Origin: CBDDBU01 sp965226045
GTDB lineage: Bacteria; Pseudomonadota; Alphaproteobacteria; VGEJ01
NCBI GenBank assembly: GCA_965226045.1
Contig: CBDDBU010000004.1
Coordinates: 1-8,733, forward strand
DNA length: 8,733 nucleotides
Direction of reading: 5' to 3'
Shown here: positions 1 to 6,447 of the stretch, piece by piece
Layout: each line of letters starts with the position of its first letter
How positions within the stretch are numbered: the first letter of the stretch is position 1
Translations under genes and position numbers: made by a program
Notes under the pieces: model-generated
What the model saw: only the letters and a program-made list of their open reading frames with translations
Told to the model about the DNA's origin: nothing
The model's database searches: none

Positions 1-1113
1 ATCCTTCACGCCCCCCACCCGCGCACCCACGACGCGTGGCGCATCTATCCCACCTACGACTTCGCCCACGGCCAGTCGGACGCGATCGAGGGCGTGACCC
101 ACTCGCTGTGCACGCTCGAGTTCGCCGACCACCGCCCGCTGTATGACTGGTTGATCGAGAACCTGCCGGCGCCGAGTCGGCCGCGCCAGTACGAGTTCGC
201 GCGTCTCAATCTCTCGCACACGGTGTTGTCGAAGCGAAAGCTCACCGAACTGGTCCGGCAGGGCCGCGTCGACGGCTGGGACGACCCCCGAATGCCGACG
301 CTCTCGGGCTTGCGCCGCCGCGGGGTGCCAGCGGCCGCGCTCCGTGACTTCGCGGCGCGGATCGGCGTGACCAAGAGCGAAAATCTGGTCGAAATGGCGC
401 TTTTCGACCATTGCGTGCGCGAGTTGCTGAACCAAACCGCGCCGCGCCGGATGGGCGTGTTGCGGCCGCTCAAACTCATCATTGACAACTACCCGGAGAA
501 TCAGGCCGAACAGTTCGAGGCAGCCCACAACCCGAACGATCCCGACGCCGGCACGCGCGCGCTTCCGTTTTCACGCGAGATCTACATCGAGCGCGACGAT
601 TTCATGGCGACGCCGCCGCCCAAGTTCCGACGACTGGCGCCGGGCCGCGAGGTCCGCTTGCGTCACGCCTATCTCGTGACCTGCCGCGAGGTGATAACGG
701 ACGGCGATGGCGCGGTGGTGGCGCTCCACTGCACCTACGATCCGGCGAGCCGGGGCGGCGATGCGCCGGATGGCCGCAAGGTCAAGGGGACGCTGCACTG
801 GGTCTCCGCCGCGCACGCGATCACGGCCGAGGTTCGCCTCTACGATTCGCTCTTCCTCGAGCCCGATCCGGGCGCCACCGAGGACATAGCGGCGGCGATA
901 AACCCGGACTCGCTCGTGGTGCTGCGCGGCTGCCAGCTTGAGCCCAGTCTTGTCGCTGCCAGCGCCGGGGCGGCGGTTCAGTTCGAGCGCCAGGGGTATT
1001 TCAGCCGCGATCCCGATTCGACGGCGGACACGCCCGTCTTCAACCGCACCGTCGCCTTGCGCGATACCTGGGCCAAAAGCCAAGCGGGCCCCCAAGAACG
1101 GACCGGGGCGTAG
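1..1113 (+). CDS. glnS: Glutaminyl-tRNA synthetase, C-terminal part (5' truncated by window edge)
   Basis: This enzyme charges tRNA-Gln with glutamine using ATP (class I aminoacyl-tRNA synthetase, cytoplasm). The frame is open from base 1, giving 370 visible residues; the upstream part with the HIGH motif lies outside the window. Seen directly: the YPTYDFAHGQSDAIEG block and THSLCTLEF, which closely resemble the E. coli GlnRS catalytic core; the KMSKS-equivalent LSKRK (bases 226-240); and GWDDPRMPTLSGLRRRG just after it, all GlnRS hallmarks that separate it from GluRS. About 295 residues follow the KMSKS-like motif, close to E. coli GlnRS, so the two beta-barrel anticodon-binding domains appear complete. 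The end RDTWAK plus a short tail is also family-typical. It stops at TAG 1111-1113 and converges on the DinB remnant. An internal methionine near base 604 or GTG 94 would not be a real start, because conserved sequence runs to the window edge. Confidence 0.96.
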   Translation: MLHAPHPRTHDAWRIYPTYDFAHGQSDAIEGVTHSLCTLEFADHRPLYDWLIENLPAPSRPRQYEFARLNLSHTVLSKRKLTELVRQGRVDGWDDPRMPTLSGLRRRGVPAAALRDFAARIGVTKSENLVEMALFDHCVRELLNQTAPRRMGVLRPLKLIIDNYPENQAEQFEAAHNPNDPDAGTRALPFSREIYIERDDFMATPPPKFRRLAPGREVRLRHAYLVTCREVITDGDGAVVALHCTYDPASRGGDAPDGRKVKGTLHWVSAAHAITAEVRLYDSLFLEPDPGATEDIAAAINPDSLVVLRGCQLEPSLVAASAGAAVQFERQGYFSRDPDSTADTPVFNRTVALRDTWAKSQAGPQERTGA

Positions 1114-1131
1114 GCCAGCGAGGCCGATCGC

Positions 1132-1638
1132 TCAACGCATCTCGCGCAGGAACTGGATCAGGTCGAGACTGGGCGGCGCGACGGCGGATTACGACAGAAG
1201 ATCATGGGCCTGACCGCGATGATGGGTCTGGTGGTTGAAGAGATGGGTCAGCAGCTCGTGCAAGGCGTCGGCATGGGGATCGCCGTTGAGCGCGCGGTAG
1301 CTGATTGGACTGGCGAGATTGTCCTCCGATAGCCGGCGTACGTAGTCGTTGATCGCGATATCCTCGCCGTCCCGCGCCGCGCGCAGCACCTCGAAGTCCT
1401 CGTAGAGCGCAACGTCGAGCCGCTCGATCCCGGCGTCGTGGCGCTGGAGCCGGGCGAGCCAGATGCGATCGCCCACCAGGATGCGGTTGAGCGCGCCATG
1501 GAGCCCACCGAAAAACGCCGCTCGCCGCTTCTTGTACGCCTCGTCGCTCAGTTTCGCGCAGGCGTCGTAGAGGCGTTGGTTAGCTCACATGTTGTAGTGG
1601 GCAAGGGTGCCGAAATGCTGGTGTAGGGTCTGGGTCAT
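1132..1638 (-). pseudogene. DinB/YfiT-like family gene with two in-frame stop codons
   Basis: DinB-superfamily proteins are four-helix-bundle, metal-binding proteins, some of them thiol-dependent transferases; the role of this one is unknown. Read from ATG 1638 (GGAGG Shine-Dalgarno 5 nt upstream), one frame gives a 168-codon DinB-like protein, the family's usual length. It carries the early YN-x-x-AN-x-RLYDA motif, His47 in GGLHGALN, RIWLARL, the signature HQTHHRGQ (His136 and His140, likely metal ligands with His47) and the typical end PPSLDLIQFLREM. Codon 18 is TGA (1585-1587) where relatives have Trp in YNxWAN. Codon 150 is TAA (1189-1191), reading ...HDLLS-stop-SAVAPPSLDL. The same frame then runs to TGA at 1132-1134. 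Each lesion is explained by one transition (TGG to TGA; CAA to TAA likely). Re-initiation at GTG 1476 (codon 55) would lose His47. It lies 60 bp downstream of the acetoacetyl-CoA synthetase on the same strand. A shortened functional product is possible but less likely. Confidence 0.8.
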
Positions 1639-1643
1639 GGCGG

Positions 1644-1648
1644 CCTCC
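1644..1648 (-). promoter_or_regulatory. Shine-Dalgarno site of the DinB remnant
   Basis: On the minus strand GGAGG sits 5 nt before ATG 1638. It supports 1638 as the ancestral start and shows that the codon-18 TGA lies inside the original coding region, not upstream of it. Confidence 0.7.
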
Positions 1649-1698
1649 ACGCTTCATCTACGCAGTCTAGCTAGGACTTCACGTACTCTGTTCGGGCT

Positions 1699-3651
<1,953 letters not shown>

Positions 3652-3654
3652 ATT

Positions 3655-3662
3655 CACCTCTC
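3655..3662 (-). promoter_or_regulatory. Ribosome binding site of aacS
   Basis: GAGAGGTG on the minus strand ends 3 nt before ATG 3651. It decides the start in favour of 3651 over the 40-codon-longer reading from 3771, which would run through the GC-rich inverted repeat. Confidence 0.75.
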
Positions 3663-3690
3663 GCGATGACCGAATGGCGGCCGAGTATAG

Positions 3691-3746
3691 CGCCCGCGCC
3701 ACCCGGATAGCGCCGCCGACGGGCCGTCGAGCGGGTGGCGCGGGCG
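3691..3746. repeat. Perfect 15-bp inverted repeat enclosing a second dyad, in the aacS/EamA divergent spacer
   Basis: CGCCCGCGCCACCCG (3691-3705) is exactly matched by its reverse complement at 3732-3746 across a 26-nt loop. Inside the loop CGACGG-G-CCGTCG (3717-3729) forms a 13-nt dyad of its own. The structure begins about 40 bp from the aacS start and ends 25 bp from the permease start, so it would fall in the 5' leader or core promoter of either gene. It could be an operator, an mRNA leader hairpin or a cruciform. There is no T-run beside either arm, so it is not a standard intrinsic terminator. Confidence 0.65.
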
Positions 3747-3770
3747 GCGGCCGCAGCCTAGGTTGCGGCA

Positions 3771-4706
3771 ATGATGCGCCGGTGGCTATCGCCCAACTTG
3801 ATCAACGCCACGTTCAACTCTCGGGCGGCCCTCTTGATGTTGCTCTCGTGCGTCATCTTCTCGCTGATGACGGCGGTAGTCCGCCATATCAGCCAGGAGT
3901 TGCCGACCCTCGAGGTCATCTTCTTTCGCAACCTGTTCGGGCTTTTGACGATAGCGCCGCTATTCGTGCGCGCCGGGCTCGTCGCTCATCTCCGCACCAG
4001 CCGGATCAGGCTCTATCTCCTGCGCGGCGGCATGGGCTATGTCTCGATGCTGTGCTGGTTCACGGCCATCGCCGTCGTGCCGCTGGCCGATGCCGTGGCG
4101 CTCGGCTTCACCGCACCGTTCTTCGTCACGATCCTGTCCATCCTGGTACTCGGCGAGGTGGTGCGCCGGCGCCGCTGGACCGCGATGTTGATCGGCTTCG
4201 CGGGCGCTATGGTGATTCTGAGACCGGGCTTCGGCGACTTCAACGGCTACTATCTTCTGGTCGTCGCTAGCGCGGGTTCGATGGCTTGCTCGGTCATCAT
4301 GATTAAGCTTCTCGGCCGCACCGATTCGGCCACCACCATCGTCGCCTACATGGTCATCATCATCCTGCCGATCTCGGCGGTGCCAGCGATCTTCGTCTGG
4401 CAACCGCCGACTGTCGAGCAGCTGTTGTGGCTGCTCGCCCTCGGCGGGCTGGCCACGGCCGGGCACCTGTCGGTCACCAAGGCGCTGATGCTGGCCGACG
4501 CGACCGCGATCATGCCGCTCGACTTCACCCGCCTGCCGATCACCGCGCTGATCGCGTTCTGGGCCTTCGCCGAGGTGCCCGACCCGTGGGTTTGGGTCGG
4601 CGCCGCGATCATCTTCGGCAGCTCGGTCTACATCGCCCAGCGCGAGGCGACGCTCAAAATCGACCCCGAGGAGCGGCCGGCGGCGGTGATCGAGGCGCGC
4701 GAATGA
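3771..4706 (+). CDS. EamA/DMT superfamily permease
   Basis: An integral inner-membrane transporter of the drug/metabolite transporter superfamily; members export or import amino acids, nucleotides, S-adenosylmethionine or other metabolites, and the substrate here cannot be read from sequence. The product is 311 aa, typical for ten-helix EamA proteins. It holds two tandem EamA repeats (about residues 20-150 and 160-290). Repeat 1 shows FFRNLFGLL, a helix after LLRGGMGY, and PLADAVALGFTAPFFVTILSILVLGE followed by the basic loop VRRRRW, then GFAGAMVILRPG. Repeat 2 has the matching ADATAIMPLDFTRLP and a final hydrophobic helix before a charged tail. The start is one of two adjacent ATGs (3771 or 3774); no strong Shine-Dalgarno is visible, and the conserved part begins well inside. 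It is divergent from aacS and convergent with the DUF1232 remnant 19 bp downstream. Helix count is by eye. Confidence 0.92.
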   Translation: MMRRWLSPNLINATFNSRAALLMLLSCVIFSLMTAVVRHISQELPTLEVIFFRNLFGLLTIAPLFVRAGLVAHLRTSRIRLYLLRGGMGYVSMLCWFTAIAVVPLADAVALGFTAPFFVTILSILVLGEVVRRRRWTAMLIGFAGAMVILRPGFGDFNGYYLLVVASAGSMACSVIMIKLLGRTDSATTIVAYMVIIILPISAVPAIFVWQPPTVEQLLWLLALGGLATAGHLSVTKALMLADATAIMPLDFTRLPITALIAFWAFAEVPDPWVWVGAAIIFGSSVYIAQREATLKIDPEERPAAVIEARE

Positions 4707-4725
4707 CGGTGCCCGCGCCCTCGGC

Positions 4726-5088
4726 TCAAAGACTCTCGCTCAGCCGCGCGAGGGCGGCCGCGGCGCGCTCGCGATGAGCTGGTTTGATGTGACCGCGCAC
4801 GGTGGAAATCGCCGCGAACAGGACCGAGGCGTCATCGCCATAGCCGATGCCGGCGAGGAAGTCGGGCACGAGATCGGTCGGCACGATGAAGTAGACGATG
4901 GCCCCCAAGGAGCACCGCCTTGACGCGGGTTGGCGTGTTCGGGTCGGTGGCGCAAAAATAGGCGGCGATCGCGTCGGCCAGAAACGGTACGCGACCCACC
5001 AGGCGCCGCACCTTGAGCCAGAAGCGGCCCCGCGCGGTCGCCACGTCGCCGGCCAATCGCTGCTCGACCGTGCCAGTGATGTGGTCAC
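4726..5088 (-). pseudogene. DUF1232 (YkvA-like) gene, frameshifted
   Basis: DUF1232 proteins are small, mostly uncharacterised and probably membrane-associated. The family similarity is split between two minus-strand frames. The upstream frame reads FWLKVRRLVGRVPFLADAIAAYF followed by DPNTPTRVKAVLLG. After the five-base run at 4902-4906 (G5 in the coding sense) the other frame continues GAIVYFIVPTDLVPDFLAGIGYGDD and on to RGHIKP and the TGA at 4726-4728. Removing one G joins the halves seamlessly as ...VKAVLLGAIVYFIVPTD, the normal family core. The 5' end is uncertain: in the upstream frame the first usable starts are TTG 5056 and GTG 5044, while protein-like sequence continues to about 5092; GTG 5088 lies in the wrong frame. 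It is divergent from the SDR gene and convergent with the permease. The cause may be a true one-base insertion or a homopolymer error in the assembly. Confidence 0.8.
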
Positions 5089-5142
5089 GATTCGCCGCCG
5101 CTACAACGGCCCACCGTGCATGAACGCCGGCGCGGCACCGAT

Positions 5143-5150
5143 GGGGGGAA
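5143..5150 (+). promoter_or_regulatory. Purine-rich ribosome binding site of the SDR gene
   Basis: GGGGGGAA ends 4 nt before ATG 5155. It favours 5155 over the in-frame upstream ATG at 5116, whose 13 extra residues (charged, HERRRGTDGGNE) have no family counterpart. Confidence 0.6.
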
Positions 5151-5154
5151 TGAG

Positions 5155-5916
5155 ATGGAGCTGAACGGGGTGGCCGCGATCGTGACCGGGGGTGCGTCGG
5201 GTCTTGGCGCCGCGACGGCAGCGATGTTGGCCGAGAAAGGCGCCCGCGTGGCGGCAATCGACCTCGTCGCGTCGGTCGCTGCGAGCGCCAAGGAGATCGG
5301 CGGCCTCGGCATCCTCGCGGACGTGAGTGAAGCCGAATCGCTTGCGCGGGCCTTTGGCCAGGCGCGGGACGCGCACGGACCGGCGCGGGTGCTGGTCAAC
5401 TGCGCCGGAATTCTTGGCTCGGCAAAGGCTTTCGACCGAGATTGCCAGCCGCTAGCGCTCAATCACTTCGCCCAGGTCATCGCCGTCAACCTGATCGGCA
5501 CCTTCAATGCGATCCGCCTGGCGGCGGCCGACATGGCGGGGCTTGAGGCCCTGACCGACGGCGAGCGCGGCGTCGTTGTCAACACCGCTTCGGTCTCCGC
5601 CTTCGAGGGCCAGATCGGCCAACCCGCCTATAGCGCGTCGAAGGGCGGCATCGTCGCGATGACCTTGCCGCTCGCCCGCGAGTTCGCGCGCCATGGCATC
5701 CGCGTGGTGTCGATCGCGCCGGGCCCGTTCCGCACGCCCATGCTCGACGGCGCGCCGTCGTCGCTGGTCGACGACATCGTCGCCGACGTGCCTTACCCGG
5801 CCCGGCTCGGCGAGCCCGAGGAGTTCGCTGCCTTGGTCGAGCACATCTGCGCTAATCGGATGCTAAACGGCGCTACCCTCCGCCTCGACGCCGCCCTACG
5901 CCTGCCGCCCAAGTAG
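5155..5916 (+). CDS. SDR-family dehydrogenase, 3-hydroxyacyl-CoA dehydrogenase type-2 (HSD10-like)
   Basis: An NAD(P)-dependent short-chain dehydrogenase. HSD10-like enzymes oxidise 3-hydroxyacyl-CoAs, including 2-methyl-3-hydroxybutyryl-CoA from isoleucine breakdown, in the cytosol of bacteria. The product is 253 aa, the classical SDR and HSD10 length. Visible: the Rossmann motif TGGASGLG (residues 11-18) after the first strand; Asp at the end of the second strand (AAIDL), which favours NAD; ADVS; NCAG (82-85) in place of NNAG; catalytic Ser146, Tyr159 and Lys163 in NTASVSAFEGQIGQPAYSASK; and PGPFRTPML. Two features point to the HSD10 subgroup: the FEGQIGQ stretch before the active Tyr, and the C-terminal LRLDAALRLPPK, which resembles the subgroup's LDGAxRM end. 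The metallopeptidase follows after 48 bp on the same strand. The exact substrate is inferred; an acetoacetyl-CoA reductase or another 3-hydroxyacyl-CoA dehydrogenase role is possible. Confidence 0.93.
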   Translation: MELNGVAAIVTGGASGLGAATAAMLAEKGARVAAIDLVASVAASAKEIGGLGILADVSEAESLARAFGQARDAHGPARVLVNCAGILGSAKAFDRDCQPLALNHFAQVIAVNLIGTFNAIRLAAADMAGLEALTDGERGVVVNTASVSAFEGQIGQPAYSASKGGIVAMTLPLAREFARHGIRVVSIAPGPFRTPMLDGAPSSLVDDIVADVPYPARLGEPEEFAALVEHICANRMLNGATLRLDAALRLPPK

Positions 5917-5935
5917 GCGCGATCCACCGTTTGGC

Positions 5936-5963
5936 CGCGACGAACAGCCCCGCTATCGTCGCG
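5936..5963 (+). repeat. Perfect 8-bp hairpin immediately before the metallopeptidase start
   Basis: CGCGACGA (5936-5943) pairs exactly with TCGTCGCG (5956-5963) across a 12-nt loop. The 3' arm ends one base before ATG 5965 and occupies the place where a ribosome site should be; no Shine-Dalgarno is visible. It may fold in the SDR-metallopeptidase transcript and limit translation, or help end the SDR message, although no U-tract follows. Confidence 0.5.
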
Positions 5964-5964
5964 C

Positions 5965-6363
5965 ATGGACGAGAGCCGCCGCACGCCGCCGAGCGCCGCC
6001 GATATCGAGGCAATGGCGGCGGCCGCGCTCCGCACCATCCCCCGGACGCTGAGACGCCGGGTCAAGGACATGGTGATCCGAATCGCCGAGTTCCCGGACG
6101 ACGAAACCCTGGCCGAGATGAGAATGGACAGTCCGTTCGAGTTGCTGGGCCTATACCGAGGCGTCAGTCTGCTCGACAAGAGCGTGCATGACGTCGCCAA
6201 CGATGTGGACATGATCTTCCTCTATCGCCGACCGCTGCTCGACTATTGGTGCGAGGAGAACATCGCCCTGGACCAACTCGTGCGGCACGTGTTGATTCAC
6301 GAAATCGGGCACCACTTCGGATTCAGCGACGCAGATATGGAACGCATCGAGGCGGGGGCATGA
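5965..6363 (+). CDS. Small zinc metallopeptidase (Zincin_1-like, HExxHxxGxxD)
   Basis: A cytosolic zincin-fold protein of the small 'metallopeptidase family' (Zincin_1 type) found in many alphaproteobacteria and actinobacteria; its natural substrate is unknown. The product is 132 aa, the normal length. Near the C-terminus His112-Glu113-Ile-Gly-His116-His-Phe-Gly119-Phe-Ser-Asp122 fits HExxHxxGxxD: two zinc histidines, the catalytic glutamate and a likely third ligand at Asp122. Also family-like are FPDDETLAEM, SPFELLGLYRG, the MIFLYRRPLLDYW segment and the end DADMERIEAGA. No signal peptide or membrane helix is seen. ATG 5965 is chosen because the helix beginning SAADIEAMAAAAL fits the family N-terminus; in-frame ATG 6013 is an alternative. 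No clear Shine-Dalgarno precedes it, and a hairpin abuts the start. The Lon-like protease follows 84 bp downstream on the same strand. Confidence 0.9.
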   Translation: MDESRRTPPSAADIEAMAAAALRTIPRTLRRRVKDMVIRIAEFPDDETLAEMRMDSPFELLGLYRGVSLLDKSVHDVANDVDMIFLYRRPLLDYWCEENIALDQLVRHVLIHEIGHHFGFSDADMERIEAGA

Positions 6364-6372
6364 GGCGCCGCT

Positions 6373-6416
6373 TGACAAGGGCGCGCCCGGCGTCGATGAC
6401 AAGGAGCCGCGCCCGG
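6373..6416 (+). repeat. Two imperfect copies of a ~19-bp direct repeat upstream of the Lon-like gene
   Basis: TGACAAGG followed by a CGCGCCCGG block appears at 6373-6390 and again at 6397-6416, with the first bases of the copies 24 bp apart; the second copy has a short AGC-type insertion between the blocks. The first copy contains TTGACA (6372-6377), a -35-like hexamer, but no good -10 box follows at the right spacing. Spacing of about two helical turns would suit a dimeric regulator; chance in GC-rich sequence is also possible. Confidence 0.4.
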
Positions 6417-6447
6417 GTCAGACCACGCCGCCGGGCAGGGAAGTGAG

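Noticed and set aside
1114..1131. Intrinsic terminator between the convergent glnS and DinB genes
   Set aside because: Only a 4-bp AGCG/CGCT stem can be drawn and no T-run follows on either strand.
1585..1587. TGA read as tryptophan or selenocysteine in the DinB gene
   Set aside because: TGA ends several intact genes in the window, TGG is used for Trp, relatives have Trp not Cys here, and a second nonsense codon (TAA) lies downstream.
3652..3771. N-terminal extension of aacS to an upstream start at 3771
   Set aside because: The added 40 residues are Pro/Arg/Ala-rich and cross the inverted repeat; a strong ribosome site and family-like N-terminus support 3651.
4895..4915. Programmed ribosomal frameshift in the DUF1232 gene
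   Set aside because: A G5 run without a clear slippery heptamer or downstream structure, and I know of no frameshifting in this family; an indel or sequence error is simpler.
6372..6400. Sigma-70-type promoter upstream of the Lon-like gene (TTGACA at 6372-6377)
   Set aside because: The hexamer at 17-bp spacing is GATGAC, a poor -10 match, so a promoter cannot be claimed from sequence alone.
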